From Candidatus Flexifilum affinis (GTDB taxonomy: Bacteria; Chloroflexota; Anaerolineae; Aggregatilineales; Phototrophicaceae): DNA of 64,000 nt. Within the stretch, counting starts at the first letter, position 1. Every line of letters starts with the position of its first letter. Both the position numbers and the translations under genes were made by a program. The DNA lies in the NCBI GenBank assembly GCA_016713325.1, contig JADJPJ010000087.1, forward strand, positions 124,001 to 188,000, written 5' to 3'. Positions 1 to 9,471 of this stretch are shown here, in pieces. Below the pieces are notes generated by a model. It worked only from the letters and a program-made list of their open reading frames with translations. It was not told where the DNA came from and ran no database searches.

Positions 1-622
1 GCAGTCGCGACTCGACGTTCGGCACGACAATCCGTTCGCGCGTGAGCACGAAGTCGAGCAGTTCGCGTTCGCGACGCATGGTGATCGTGACTTCCGTCCC
101 CTGCGGCCCTCGTACGATCGCGGCAAGGTCGGCCTGATTCATCTCGGAGACGTCGATACCGTCGACGAAAGCGAAAATGTCGCCCGGCTCGATACCCGAT
201 CCCTGCGCTGGTGCGCCGTTGAGGATGCCGACCACTTCGATCTCGCCGGAATCCTCGATGGTGTGGATGACCACGCCGATGCCCTCGAATTCGCCTTCGA
301 GGTCGCTGTTCATCAGATTCAGCGTCTCGCTGTCCATGTAGCCGCTGAATGGATCTTCCAGAGCGTCGACCATGCCGTCCGATGCGCCGGCGACCAGCGT
401 GTCGAGGGACACCTCTTCGATATACTGGTCCTGAATGTGATTGAAGACTTCCCAGAATGGCGCGAACGCCGACTCGACTTCTTCAGGCGTTGCCCGATCA
501 CCCTGTGCAAAGCTGATCGATTGGTGCGTGCCGACGGCATAGCCTGTAAAGAACACGATGACGAGTGCCGCTGCGGCGGGAATGCCTCGCATACGACCCA
601 GAAAGCTGGGCGCAGGGTTCAT
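1..622 (-). CDS. S41 family C-terminal processing peptidase, N-terminal part
   Basis: This is the first ~207 codons of a secreted or membrane-anchored carboxy-terminal processing protease; the rest lies beyond the left edge. Translation from the ATG at 622 gives a short basic start, a hydrophobic segment at about residues 13-32, an N-terminal helical region containing GASDGMVDALEDPFSGYMD (the usual S41 entry motif), then a PDZ domain with FEGIGVVI, PAQGSGIEPGDIF and VDG. The Ser/Lys catalytic domain is outside the window. A GGAG lies about 11 nt upstream of the start. Family knowledge: these enzymes degrade or trim envelope proteins. Family assignment is firm; substrate unknown. Confidence 0.9.
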   Translation of the reverse strand, partial: MNPAPSFLGRMRGIPAAAALVIVFFTGYAVGTHQSISFAQGDRATPEEVESAFAPFWEVFNHIQDQYIEEVSLDTLVAGASDGMVDALEDPFSGYMDSETLNLMNSDLEGEFEGIGVVIHTIEDSGEIEVVGILNGAPAQGSGIEPGDIFAFVDGIDVSEMNQADLAAIVRGPQGTEVTITMRRERELLDFVLTRERIVVPNVESRL

Positions 623-741
623 GGGATTCTTGCTCCGGTCCGTGAGTAGATATTCTCATTATAAAGGATGCATCAATGGTGACTCATAAATGAGTCATGA
701 GATCTGCTTGAGACACTGAGCACAAAGCCGATCATCGCGCT

Positions 742-1884
742 CTACGATCGCTGAAAGACGATCTGACCCTCTACCATGGTCATCTGCACAGACAGCGTCT
801 CATCAAGCACGACCAGATCCGCGTCCTTGCCCGGTTCCAGGCTGCCCTTTCGGTCGGCCAATCCGATGGCGCGCGCCGGGGTCAGGCTCGTCGTCTGCCA
901 GACGGCTTCCAGCGACTCGCCGGTGGCGGCCATGAAGGTCCTGAGCGCGCGATCCATCGTCAGTGAGCTTCCGGCCAGTGTTCCGTCGGGAAGTCGCACG
1001 GCGCCATCGGCCAGCATTACGGTGCGCTCGTCAAAGCTGTACTGGCCGTCGCGCATGCCGGCGGCGCGCACCGCATCGGTGATGAGCATCAGTCCATCCG
1101 GTTTCTTGCAGGCCCAGGCGATGCGCATGGCCAGCGGATGTACATGCACGCCATCGGCGATCAGCTCGCAGCGAATCTCCGGCAGTGCCAGCACCGCTCC
1201 CACGACGCCAGGCTCACGGTGATGAAGAGGTGTCTGCGCATTAAAGGTGTGGGTCGACTGCGTGACGCCCATCTCGGCGGCTGCAACGACCTCGGCAGCT
1301 TTGGCCGACGTATGGGCAATGGAGACGGTAATGCCGCGGCTGGTGCAGGCTTCGATGAGCCATTGGTTCTCCGCGATTTCCGGCGCGACGTCGACGATGC
1401 GCAGCACGCCCAGGTCGAGAAACGCAAGCGCCTCATCGCGCGAGGCCGTGCGGATGTACTGCGGGTTCTGCGCGCCTGCCTTCTCGACATTCAGATAGGG
1501 TCCTTCGAGCCGTGCGCCCAGCAGCCGCGCGCCTTTTCGGGGCTGGGTGGCATAGCTGCGGACGTTCTCCAGCGCTGCGATGAGCGCCTCGCGCGGGTTG
1601 GTCAGCGTGGTCGCGAGAAAGCCGGTGACGCCATGTTCGGCGCTGAACATGGCCATGCCTTCCAGCGCTTCGGGGGTCGCATCCATGACGTCGTGACCGG
1701 CCGCGCCGTGAAAGTGCACGTCGATGAAGCCCGGCAGCACAGTGCGTCCTGCGGCGTCGTAGACCTCGGTATCCGGTGCAATCTGGGGCTCTCCCATGCC
1801 CATCCCGCTGATGATGCTGTCGCGTGTGGAAATCCAGCGCATCTCTCCCTGTGGAGTGATGACCCGCGCGTTGGTGATCAACAT
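742..1884 (-). CDS. nagA: N-acetylglucosamine-6-phosphate deacetylase
   Basis: Cytosolic amidohydrolase that removes acetate from GlcNAc-6-phosphate to give glucosamine-6-phosphate during amino-sugar or cell-wall recycling. The 380-residue length is normal. Visible motifs are the metal-binding HFHG (His57, His59), the EGPYLN segment, AHTSA, the THTFNAQTPLHHREPG substrate loop, DGVHVHP, and the catalytic Asp in LITDAVRAAG. The C-terminus closes with the usual amidohydrolase strand (GSLEPGKDADLVVLD). No nagB or sugar transporter is adjacent; the upstream neighbour is divergent, so it appears to be a single transcription unit. Function is confident from motifs. Confidence 0.93.
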   Translation of the reverse strand: MLITNARVITPQGEMRWISTRDSIISGMGMGEPQIAPDTEVYDAAGRTVLPGFIDVHFHGAAGHDVMDATPEALEGMAMFSAEHGVTGFLATTLTNPREALIAALENVRSYATQPRKGARLLGARLEGPYLNVEKAGAQNPQYIRTASRDEALAFLDLGVLRIVDVAPEIAENQWLIEACTSRGITVSIAHTSAKAAEVVAAAEMGVTQSTHTFNAQTPLHHREPGVVGAVLALPEIRCELIADGVHVHPLAMRIAWACKKPDGLMLITDAVRAAGMRDGQYSFDERTVMLADGAVRLPDGTLAGSSLTMDRALRTFMAATGESLEAVWQTTSLTPARAIGLADRKGSLEPGKDADLVVLDETLSVQMTMVEGQIVFQRS

Positions 1885-2022
1885 GATTTTGACCCTGCCT
1901 GAGTTTTCGATTGCCTATGGTTGCCTACGGTTGACTGCGGCATTTTAACGCGGGGGACAAAGCGCATGCCAGTTCGTGTATCATTTCAGTCCAGTCTATC
2001 GAATCATGGAGCGTCGGCGCAG

Positions 2023-2847
2023 ATGACTCGGCAACAGGGCAGGTGGGTGACTCTGGAAGAAGCGGCGGCACAGGTCGAGGACGGGCAGACGATTGCCTTT
2101 GGCGGCATGACCCTGTACCGGCGGCCGGTCGCCTTTGCCAAGGCGCTGCTGCGCCGGCAGACCCGGCCGCGCGACCTGACGCTGCTCTGCTTCACGGCCG
2201 GCTTCGAGTCCGACTTGCTGGTGGGGGCGGGCTGCGTCCGCACGGTGCGAAGCGTCTACTTCGGTCTGGAGTCGTTCGGCTTCGCCCCGATGTTCACCGA
2301 GCGTGCCAATCGGGGTGAGGTTGTGATTGTCGAGGAGACGGAGTCCAGTTTTGCCTTCGGTTTGCGCGCTGCTCTCGCCGGTGTGGGGTTCATGCCCTCA
2401 AAGGCCTGGATCGGCACGGATCTGCCGCGCCTGCGCCCCGACGTCAAGACGGTGATCGACCCTTACAGCGGCGAAGAACTGACCGCGTTTCCGGCGATGG
2501 CCTGCGACGTGGCCGTTCTGCACGCGCTCGAAGGCGATCGCTTCGGGGCGGTCAAGCTCAACAACAACCTGGGCGTGGATATCGAACTGGCCTGCGTCGC
2601 GCGCTCGGTGATTGTCACTGTCGAGCGGCTGGTCGACCGCGTCGAGCGCAGCATCGATGGCCTCCTGCTGCCAGAGCCGGGCGCCACCCTGCTGGTGCAC
2701 GCGCCGCGCGGTGCTTACCCGACCTCCTGCTACCCTGACTACCCGATCGCCGGCGGCGAACTGCTGCGCTACATCGATGCCTGCAATGGCGGAGGGTTCG
2801 ATGCCTATCTGGATGATCTGCTGAAGGCCGAGCAGTCCGGAGCTTAA
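2023..2847 (+). CDS. CoA-transferase subunit A family protein
   Basis: A family I CoA-transferase alpha subunit (glutaconate/3-oxoacid type), 274 residues. It starts with the typical WVTLEEAAAQVEDGQTIAFGG segment, followed by GMTLYRRPVAFAKALLRR and later VGFMPSKAWIGTD. The beta subunit, which normally follows and carries the catalytic Glu, is absent, so its substrate cannot be inferred. I chose the ATG at 2023 because it has a GGAG about 11 nt upstream and begins the conserved domain; an in-frame start exists at 1921, but the added residues look non-coding. Its last codons overlap by 4 nt, convergently, with the stop of the ABC ATPase. Confidence 0.8.
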   Translation: MTRQQGRWVTLEEAAAQVEDGQTIAFGGMTLYRRPVAFAKALLRRQTRPRDLTLLCFTAGFESDLLVGAGCVRTVRSVYFGLESFGFAPMFTERANRGEVVIVEETESSFAFGLRAALAGVGFMPSKAWIGTDLPRLRPDVKTVIDPYSGEELTAFPAMACDVAVLHALEGDRFGAVKLNNNLGVDIELACVARSVIVTVERLVDRVERSIDGLLLPEPGATLLVHAPRGAYPTSCYPDYPIAGGELLRYIDACNGGGFDAYLDDLLKAEQSGA

Positions 2848-3896
2848 TCGAGGCCGATGACCGCCCCGCGGTCAATCTCCAACTGAACGATCGCCCCTGG
2901 TTCGGGAGGCGCGCCATTGAATGCCGGATGGTCGAACACGATCGGGGCGCCAGACTCGAGTTTCGCCTCAATCGTATAGGTCTCCCCTCCGAATCGCACC
3001 GTCGAGAGGGTCGCTCTGCGCGTGAGGCCTCCGTCCTTCGCGAAGTCGAAAAGGCGCACCCCGCCCGGATGAATGAGAATGGTCTTCGGTGACCCTGCCA
3101 CAGGCAGTGAGCCGGCGCTGGTCTCAGCCACTCCATCGTGGTGCGACAGGACAGGGTAGAGGTTCTGAAGGCCGATGAACTGGGCGACGAATTGTGTCGC
3201 CGGCCGCCGGTAGAGGTCCTGGGGCGCGGCGATCTGTTCGATGCGGCCGGCATTCATCACAGCGATGCGGTCGGCGGTGACAAACGCTTCTTGCCGGTCA
3301 TGGGTCACGTAGATGGCCGTCAGCCCCACCTGCTTGATGATCCGGCGCAGATCGACCATCAGCCGTTCGCGCAGGACGCGATCCAGGGAGCCCAGCGGCT
3401 CATCGAGCATCAGCAGTGGAGGGTTCGGGGCCAGGCTGCGCGCCAGGGCAACGCGCTGCTTTTCTCCGCCAGAGAGCGTCGCCGGGCTGCGCTTTCCGGC
3501 GCCGGAAAGCTCGACCAGCTCAAGCAGTTCCTCGACGCGTGGCGTAATGGCTTGTGCTGCGACCCCTCGCATTTTCAGTCCAAAGGCGACATTGTCGGCC
3601 ACGCTCAAATGCGGAAACAGCGCGTGATCCTGGAACATGAGGCCGAAGCCTCGCTCATGGACGGGCTGATCGGTAATGCGCTGGCTGTTCAGGTTAACTT
3701 CGCCTTCGTCCGGCGTCTCCAGCCCGGCGATGATGCGGAGGAGGGTCGTCTTGCCGCAGCCGCTCGGCCCGAGCAGGCCGACGATCTCACCGGCCGGGAT
3801 CTCCAGCGAAATGTCACACAGCACTTCTCGACCGCCGAAGCGTTTGGTAATCCGTTCGACTCGCAGAGATGCCCCCTGAAAATCGCCTGCACGCAT
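2844..3896 (-). CDS. ABC transporter ATP-binding protein (thiamine-type)
   Basis: ATPase of a three-gene importer, 350 residues. Walker A GPSGCGKTT lies near residues 43-51, Q-loop FQDHALF, signature LSGGEKQRVALARSL, Walker B LLMLDEPLGSLD and H-loop YVTHDRQEAF are all intact. About 120 residues follow the ATPase core and look like a TOBE-type regulatory domain, as in FbpC/PotA-like ATPases. The start lies inside the permease gene (83-nt overlap), which implies translational coupling. The TPP riboswitch upstream of the operon points to thiamine or a thiamine precursor as substrate; the protein alone would also fit iron(III) or polyamine uptake. Confidence 0.88.
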   Translation of the reverse strand: MRAGDFQGASLRVERITKRFGGREVLCDISLEIPAGEIVGLLGPSGCGKTTLLRIIAGLETPDEGEVNLNSQRITDQPVHERGFGLMFQDHALFPHLSVADNVAFGLKMRGVAAQAITPRVEELLELVELSGAGKRSPATLSGGEKQRVALARSLAPNPPLLMLDEPLGSLDRVLRERLMVDLRRIIKQVGLTAIYVTHDRQEAFVTADRIAVMNAGRIEQIAAPQDLYRRPATQFVAQFIGLQNLYPVLSHHDGVAETSAGSLPVAGSPKTILIHPGGVRLFDFAKDGGLTRRATLSTVRFGGETYTIEAKLESGAPIVFDHPAFNGAPPEPGAIVQLEIDRGAVIGLD

Positions 3897-5586
3897 CAGA
3901 AATCCCCGCGCCGAGTGTACGAAAGCGCTCGATCAATACGAATGCCAATGAACAGACCGCCATGAGGATGACGCTCAATGCCAGCGCCTGCCCGTAGTTC
4001 ATGGCGCCGGGTTGGCCGAGCAGGCGAAAAATGACGACGGGCAGGGTGGGGGTGTCCGGGCGCGCGATGAACAGCGATGCTCCGAATTCGCCCATGCTGA
4101 CGGTGAAGGAGAAGACCGCACCGACGATCAGCGCACGCGAGATCAGTGGCAGTTCAATCGCGCGCCACAGAGTCCAGCCGTGCGCCCCCAGCGTCCGAGC
4201 GGCGTCGGTGACGTTCGGCGGAATGGCCCGCAGTGCGGGTAGGACGCTGCGGATCACGAAGGGAAGTGCGACAAGCGTATGCGCGATCGGGATGAGCGCC
4301 GCGCTGCTGCGCAGGTTGAGCGGCGGCTCGTCCAGCGCGACGATGAAGCCGAATCCCAGCGTGACGGCGCTGGTCGCCAGGGGCAGCATGAGCAGGGGGT
4401 CCAGCCAGCGACTGGCCGATCCTCGGCGCAGTGCGTACGACGCCAGCGTGCCCAGCAGCAGCGCCAGAAAGATGGTGACGATGGCGAAGACGAGCGAATT
4501 GCCGATGGCCACTGCCGGTGGGGTGAACAGGACCGATCCGCGGGGGTTGTTGCCCAGCGCCGTGAAGTATCGGAGCGTGAAACCGCCACCCAGCGTGAAA
4601 GCCTGCACGACCAGGGCAAGCAGCGGCGCAAACAGCAGCAGCGACATTACGACGAGGTTGGCCGTGACGCCGATTCGTTCCACAGACCGTCGTGGGCGTC
4701 GCAGAGTCTGCTCGGGTCGCAGTTCGACGATTACCTGCCGCTGAATGCCGGCATAGATGAGCATTAGCAGGTAGATGACGGCCATCTGAATCATTGAGAG
4801 CGCGGCCGCCAGCGGCAGATTGAACAGGCTGGTAGCCTGCCGGTAGATCTCCACTTCCAGCGTAGCGAAGCGCGGCCCGCCCAGGATGAGTACGACGCCG
4901 AAGCTGGTGAAGCAGAAGATGAACACCAGCAAGGCCGCTGCGAGAATGGCGGGGCGCAACATGGGCAGGCGCACGTTCCACCACATGCGCCAGCCATGAG
5001 CCCCCAGCACCCGCGCCGCTTCTTCGATCGAGGCGCTTTGCGACGACCAGAAGCTGGCGATCAGGCGCAGGGCGATGGAGTAGTTGTAGAAGACGTGCAC
5101 GATCAGGATGATGGCCAGCGTGCGCTCCAACTGGATGGGCGCTTCGCTGAGGCCGAAAAGCGAGACCAGTAGATCGTTGAGAAGGCCGGACTCGCCGATG
5201 AGGGCGGCAAATGCCGGCGCGACGACCACCGTGGGCAGCACAAAGGGCAGCGTCCCGAGGGCGAGCAGCAGGCGCTTTCCCGGAAAGTCGAAGCGCGTGA
5301 ACACGTAGGCCGAGGGCAGCGCCAACGCCAGCGTGAGGAGCGTCGACAGCGCGGCCTGACCGAAGGTGAATCCCAAGAGATTGACGTAGTAGGACGTGTC
5401 GAACAGGTCGGCGAGCACGCCCAGGTCGATCTGTCCTGCCGGAGCCAGGCTGATCGCGAACAGCGTCAGCACTGGATATGCATAGAAGACCGCCAGAAAG
5501 GCGAAGGGTGAGAACAGGAGCAGGCGCAGGGGCACTGCGCCTGCCTGCTGAAGGCGTAGTCTCAACGCAGCACCGTCTCCGTCCAT
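3814..5586 (-). CDS. thiP: ABC transporter permease, duplicated ThiP-like
   Basis: 590-residue inner-membrane permease made of two fused BPD_transp_1 halves, as in ThiP and FbpB. Each half has its own EAA loop: EEAARVLGAHGWRMWWNVRLP in the first and TDAARTLGAHGWTLWRAIELP in the second, where the ATPase docks. About a dozen hydrophobic segments are visible. The gene overlaps the substrate-binding gene by 25 nt and the ATPase gene by 83 nt. The last ~20 residues are basic and unlike the family, probably a consequence of the long overlap. The thiamine assignment rests on the riboswitch and the fused architecture, so the symbol is likely but not proven. Confidence 0.85.
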   Translation of the reverse strand: MDGDGAALRLRLQQAGAVPLRLLLFSPFAFLAVFYAYPVLTLFAISLAPAGQIDLGVLADLFDTSYYVNLLGFTFGQAALSTLLTLALALPSAYVFTRFDFPGKRLLLALGTLPFVLPTVVVAPAFAALIGESGLLNDLLVSLFGLSEAPIQLERTLAIILIVHVFYNYSIALRLIASFWSSQSASIEEAARVLGAHGWRMWWNVRLPMLRPAILAAALLVFIFCFTSFGVVLILGGPRFATLEVEIYRQATSLFNLPLAAALSMIQMAVIYLLMLIYAGIQRQVIVELRPEQTLRRPRRSVERIGVTANLVVMSLLLFAPLLALVVQAFTLGGGFTLRYFTALGNNPRGSVLFTPPAVAIGNSLVFAIVTIFLALLLGTLASYALRRGSASRWLDPLLMLPLATSAVTLGFGFIVALDEPPLNLRSSAALIPIAHTLVALPFVIRSVLPALRAIPPNVTDAARTLGAHGWTLWRAIELPLISRALIVGAVFSFTVSMGEFGASLFIARPDTPTLPVVIFRLLGQPGAMNYGQALALSVILMAVCSLAFVLIERFRTLGAGISDACRRFSGGISASRTDYQTLRRSRSAV

Positions 5587-6617
5587 GCCTGAATCCAGCG
5601 GTCACGCCCTTCGTCGATTGTCGCGATCGGCATCACCACCGGTTCCTCGGGAACCGTGGTGAACTCGACAAACAGTTCGGGTAGTTCGGCGTCCATGTTG
5701 ACCGGGTAAACGAACATCTGAAGCGGCATGTCCTCCTGGAATGTTTCGCCCAGCATGAAGTCGATGAACTGTTGAGCGCCTTCCGGGTTGGCGGCGTTGG
5801 CCAGCACGCCGGCATATTCGATCTGCCGGAAGCACGTGCCGGGATTGACGATGGCCCCGGTTGGCGCAATATCCGTCGGCGGATCGGCGAACAGCACCTC
5901 GACCGGCGGGCTGCTGGCGTAGCTGACGACCAGGGGACGATTCCCCTCGCTGCCGGCGCTGCCGCTGAACTGGCCGTAGTAGGCATCCGTCCAGTCGTTG
6001 GCGATGAAAACGTCGTTGGCGACCAGATCCTGCCAGTAATCGAGGTAGGTGTATTCGCCCTCTTCGCCGAACACGTCGATGGTGGCCAGCAGGAAGGCGA
6101 GGCCGGGCGAAGAGGTCGCAGGATTCTGCACGATGAGCGTGCCGGCATACTCCGGCCTCGTGAGATCGGCCAGCGACTCTGGAAGGGGTAGGCCGGACTC
6201 TTCGAAGGCCGACACGTCGTAATTCAGGCAGACGTCGCCGAAGTCGATCGGAGTGACTTCGTTCCCTGGCAGCACCATCGAGGGGTAGACAACCTCGATC
6301 CGCGGCGATTCATACGGCACGAACAGTTCGGCGTCGAGCGCGCGGGTGAGGAACGTGTTGTCGATCCCGTACAGCACGTCACCGAGCGGATTCTCCTTGC
6401 TGAGGATCGACTGATTGACCATTGTTCCCGCATCGCCCAGGCGGAGAATCTCGACCGTCAGACCCGTCTCTTCTTCAAACGCTGCCAGCACTTCTTCGCT
6501 GGCGTTGAAGCTGTCATGAGTGACTAAGCGTACAACGGAGTCCTGAGCGCCCGCCGGGAGTATGGTGAGTCCAACGGCCGCAATGAAGATACACAAACTG
6601 AGTATGGCCTTGCGCAT
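5562..6617 (-). CDS. thiB: Thiamine ABC transporter substrate-binding protein (ThiB-like)
   Basis: 351-residue extracytoplasmic binding protein. A classic signal peptide covers residues 1-24 (basic start, hydrophobic core, cleavage after AGA). The mature protein begins VVRLVTHDSFNASEEVLAAFEEETG, the ThiB/TbpA opening, and contains GDVLYGIDNTFL, NPATSSPGLAFLLA and the late QQFIDFMLGE and DRWIQAWTE segments of this family. There is no lipobox cysteine, so membrane anchoring is not obvious. It is the first gene of the operon, directly downstream of a TPP riboswitch and terminator, which strongly supports thiamine, TPP or a precursor as ligand. Confidence 0.9.
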   Translation of the reverse strand: MRKAILSLCIFIAAVGLTILPAGAQDSVVRLVTHDSFNASEEVLAAFEEETGLTVEILRLGDAGTMVNQSILSKENPLGDVLYGIDNTFLTRALDAELFVPYESPRIEVVYPSMVLPGNEVTPIDFGDVCLNYDVSAFEESGLPLPESLADLTRPEYAGTLIVQNPATSSPGLAFLLATIDVFGEEGEYTYLDYWQDLVANDVFIANDWTDAYYGQFSGSAGSEGNRPLVVSYASSPPVEVLFADPPTDIAPTGAIVNPGTCFRQIEYAGVLANAANPEGAQQFIDFMLGETFQEDMPLQMFVYPVNMDAELPELFVEFTTVPEEPVVMPIATIDEGRDRWIQAWTETVLR

Positions 6618-6665
6618 AGCACACCTCCATGGTTGACGGACTGGGGTGCCATTGTGCAGGGGAAC

Positions 6666-6685
6666 AAAAAACCCCTATGCGGGGT
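6666..6685 (-). terminator. Riboswitch-controlled intrinsic terminator
   Basis: Read on the minus strand this is ACCCC-loop-GGGGT followed by an uninterrupted T run, between the TPP aptamer and the thiB start. It is a textbook intrinsic terminator in the position of an expression platform, so regulation is probably by premature transcription termination. Confidence 0.75.
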
Positions 6686-6704
6686 GGGGTGGGGGTGTTT
6701 CACG

Positions 6705-6812
6705 AACTCCATCTCCCTCCGCCGGCATGATCCGGATCAGGTAAAGGGTCGGTGCGGCTCTACGCACCCTCTCAGTCCGTTTGACACAGACTCCCCTGGC
6801 CTAATGGCAAGT
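6705..6812 (-). ncRNA. TPP riboswitch (THI element)
   Basis: The minus strand carries the conserved thi-box core: CTGAGA at 6775-6770, an optional extra stem (GGTGC/GCACC), ACCC, then CCTGATCCGGATCATGCC at 6739-6722 and GGCGGAGGGA. The stem AGTCTG/CGGACT forms the P3 arm. These are the invariant aptamer elements for thiamine pyrophosphate. It controls the downstream thiB-thiP-ATPase operon. Confidence 0.95.
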
Positions 6813-6815
6813 AAG

Positions 6816-6844
6816 AGTCTACACGGAAGTGTCTCTCACTTCAA
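6816..6844 (-). promoter_or_regulatory. Sigma70-like promoter of the thiamine operon
   Basis: On the minus strand TTGAAG (6844-6839), a 17-nt spacer and TAGACT (6821-6816) precede the riboswitch aptamer by a few bases. Position and spacing fit a housekeeping promoter whose transcript would start just at the aptamer. Confidence 0.55.
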
Positions 6845-7081
6845 TAGTCCTCTATGCTGATCTGATTCCAAGGTTTTTGAGGTAGAATAAGCGTGACAGT
6901 TGAGGCTGTGAGGCATCATCTGTCTGGTTGTATCCCATCCTTTCGTCGTCCATTCGTTAAGCAGCAGCAAGGCACCTGTACTCGTTGACGCATGGTTCGT
7001 TGACGCTGGAGACCTGCACGTTGCGAATCGCTTGTTTCCCTAGTCCCGTTTGCAAAGGTTTGAGGTGGACAGCAAGACGGC

Positions 7082-7981
7082 ATGAAGCAATTTGTGCTCG
7101 ACTATCTGACAACTCAGTTCAGCATCTCCGACCGGATCGTGCGCTTTCAGCGGCCGCCAGGGGAGAATGATCTGCTCGTCACGCTCAAGGACAACACGAC
7201 GATCGCGATCTGCATCATCAACCGCGCGATTCGGGTGACCGAGATTCGCGATCGTTATGAGATGAATACACGCAGGCGTGTCCACACGGTGTTCATCGTC
7301 GATGGTCGCATGGTGCCCGAAAACAGCGAAGAGGTGAACCCTCCGCAGTGGATGTCGGCTCTGCATACCCTGACATTGGGACGCGTCTACGCCTACTGGT
7401 GCGACGGCCGCGACGTCACCATCCGGCCGCTGCATCTGGAGTGGCGCTGGGGTGGCAGCCCGCGCGGCGTCGAATATGGTGACTCTATCGAGGCGCATTC
7501 GCTGCGCGCAGAACGGCTGCGGACCGCGACACGCGATATCGACGGCGACTTTGCCGTGGCGCTTTTTGGCGAAGGATCCTTCTGGCAACAGCGCGGCGAC
7601 AACGAGGACGCGAAGTTTGACTACTCGTGGCGCAACTGGTCGTTCGGTGGCGATCGGCGCAGCTCGAGCCGGGAAGAGCAGAACGAAAGCTGGACGCCCT
7701 GGGAGGAATTCCAGCGCCACTATGGCGCCGCGGGTTCCGAGACGCGCTGGCAGTGGTCGGAACAGGCGGCGCGACCTTCCAGGCAGAACAACACGGTCGC
7801 GCGGCACTATGCGATTCTTGGGGTCTCATCCGGCGCTTCGCTGGAAGAGGTGAAGCAGGCGTATCGCAAGATGGCACGGGCCTATCACCCGGATCTGCAC
7901 CCTGACGAAATAGAGAAGTACACCGCCAAGATGGCCGAGGTGAACATGGCCTTCGAGGCGATCATGAACGCACAGCGTTAA
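7082..7981 (+). CDS. J-domain protein with C-terminal DnaJ domain
   Basis: 299-residue protein. The last ~65 residues form a complete J domain: [35 protein letters not shown] with the HPD motif required to stimulate DnaK ATPase. The first ~230 residues are not recognised; they begin with a strand-rich region ([19 protein letters not shown]) that could be a PD-(D/E)XK-like or sensor fold, and end in a low-complexity Arg/Ser/Trp-rich linker. No zinc-finger or DnaJ C-terminal substrate domains are present, so it is a specialised DnaK co-chaperone, not DnaJ itself. It converges on the hydrolase gene with a 20-nt overlap. About 240 nt without a recognisable gene lie upstream. Confidence 0.8.
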   Translation: MKQFVLDYLTTQFSISDRIVRFQRPPGENDLLVTLKDNTTIAICIINRAIRVTEIRDRYEMNTRRRVHTVFIVDGRMVPENSEEVNPPQWMSALHTLTLGRVYAYWCDGRDVTIRPLHLEWRWGGSPRGVEYGDSIEAHSLRAERLRTATRDIDGDFAVALFGEGSFWQQRGDNEDAKFDYSWRNWSFGGDRRSSSREEQNESWTPWEEFQRHYGAAGSETRWQWSEQAARPSRQNNTVARHYAILGVSSGASLEEVKQAYRKMARAYHPDLHPDEIEKYTAKMAEVNMAFEAIMNAQR

Positions 7982-8813
7982 TCTCCTCGCGAACGAACTC
8001 CGCCGTACGGTCCGGCGCTTCCATGGGAATAAAATGCGAATACTCTGGCAGGCTGACATCCCTGGCATTGGGGAACCGACCTGCCAGATCCGGCGCGGTG
8101 GGGGAGGCGCTGAAATTGTTCACACTGGCATCGGCGTGACCGGCCGCGCGTAGAATCGTCACCGGGATGTGGACGCTGGAGAGCAGCGGATAGATGTTGG
8201 CTGCTGAGCCGTAATTGTAGCTGGCAGCCTCAAAGGCCGGGTCGCAGGCCAGCACATACCCCTCTCCACCTGTATTGGGACGAAGTCCGTGCCCGACATA
8301 ATCGCGCAGCACCGCCTCGTCCCAGCGATCGAAAGGCGCGCGCTCGCGAAATCGCTCGAACATCTCGTCCGGTGATCTCCAGTCTTTTCGCCGACGGGCG
8401 GTGAAGTGCTCGCCTTCCAGGATGCCGACGTAATACGCTTCGGGCATGATGACGGGGTCGATCAGCAGCAGCCGGGCGAACAGGCCCGGCCGTGCAGCGG
8501 CAGCTGCTGTCAGAGCGTGCCCGCCGATCGAGTGCCCGACGCCAACGATGCCGGTCCAGCTAAAGTGATCCCCCAGTGCGACGACATCGCCGGCGAAGGT
8601 ATGCCATTCTGGCGGAAGTGTGGGCGTCTCGCTCTGTCCATGCCCGCGCTGATCGAGCGCGAAGGTGTGGACGTCGCCCAGCCGTTCGATGACTTGATCC
8701 CAGATGCGCCCGTGGAACCCGGTGGCGTGCAGGAACAGCACGGTCGGCGGAGCACCCTCCCGCTCGTACAGGGCCAGCTCGACATCCGTAAGGCGCAGAC
8801 GATGGACGTTCAT
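7962..8813 (-). CDS. Alpha/beta hydrolase
   Basis: 283-residue single-domain alpha/beta hydrolase. Visible are the oxyanion-hole segment FLHATGFHG, the strand-turn DQRGHGQSE, the nucleophile elbow GHSIGG with catalytic Ser, and the late His in [13 protein letters not shown] cap insertion ([21 protein letters not shown]) is present. Substrate cannot be told: epoxide hydrolase-, haloperoxidase- and esterase-like members all share this layout. It is followed on the same strand by a frameshifted methyltransferase gene oriented the same way upstream, with no strong sign of an operon. Confidence 0.8.
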   Translation of the reverse strand: MNVHRLRLTDVELALYEREGAPPTVLFLHATGFHGRIWDQVIERLGDVHTFALDQRGHGQSETPTLPPEWHTFAGDVVALGDHFSWTGIVGVGHSIGGHALTAAAAARPGLFARLLLIDPVIMPEAYYVGILEGEHFTARRRKDWRSPDEMFERFRERAPFDRWDEAVLRDYVGHGLRPNTGGEGYVLACDPAFEAASYNYGSAANIYPLLSSVHIPVTILRAAGHADASVNNFSASPTAPDLAGRFPNARDVSLPEYSHFIPMEAPDRTAEFVREEINAVRS

Positions 8814-8864
8814 CTTGTTGAGTCCTTGGTGCCAATCCGACTCCGGAGGAAGGCAAAGGCAGCG

Positions 8865-9427
8865 CTAGGGTGACGCCGGCTTGAAGCTCACCGCGCTGTA
8901 GATGGCGTTCAGAAAGCGACTGGGTCGCGAACCGATTCGCCGAGTGCCGGTGAAACCCTCACTCTCGGCCATGTGCTCCCAGGTCGCGTAGGAGAAGGGG
9001 AAGGGCACCCACATGTTGCCCCGGTCGGCGTCGTATTCGACCATCAGCAGAGGCGCACCCGGCTTGAGCAGCGTTTTGACCTGCTTGAGTACCGAGCCTT
9101 ATCGCGCACAAAGTGCAGCGCATTGGCCATGACGATGCCGTCCAGCAGCGGCAGGTCGAGCGGATCGGTGAAGTCGGCAAGGTGAAAATGGGCGGTCAGG
9201 TCGGGAAACCGCGCTCGCATCCGCTGCCGATTCTCCTGGAGCGCACTGCGATCGAGATCGACAGCGTGAACCTGAGCATCCTGGCCCAGCAGGTCGGCCA
9301 GCGCCAGCGTGAAGGCGCCTGACCCCGCGCCCAGGTCTGCCCAAAGCGCGCCGGCGGTCGCCACAACGCCGGGGCGCAGCAGCTCGACATGATCCTTATG
9401 TTCCATGTTGCGATCCGCTATACTCAA
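8865..9427 (-). CDS. Class I SAM-dependent methyltransferase, one-base frameshift
   Basis: About 187 residues when the frame is repaired. The first frame gives the SAM-binding motif WADLGAGSGAFTLALAD, then VHAVDLDRSAL and LLDGIVMANALHFVRDKAR; at about 9,098 the frame is lost. Inserting one G restores VLKQVKTLLKPGAPLLMVEYD and continues to a stop at 8865. The repaired protein is a normal-length small-molecule-type methyltransferase. Because only one base in a G run is needed, I favour a sequencing or assembly error over a true pseudogene. An internal ATG about 21 nt into the frame (MEHKDH) may be the real start. Substrate unknown. Confidence 0.75.
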
Positions 9428-9471
9428 TTCCCGCTTGAACTGACCCTAAGTGTAGCTGAAACCAGGGAAAT

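Noticed and set aside
4154..5605. 483-codon frame overlapping the ThiP-like permease in another frame
   Set aside because: Arg/Ala/His-rich, no hydrophobic segments or motifs, and the permease frame explains the DNA completely.
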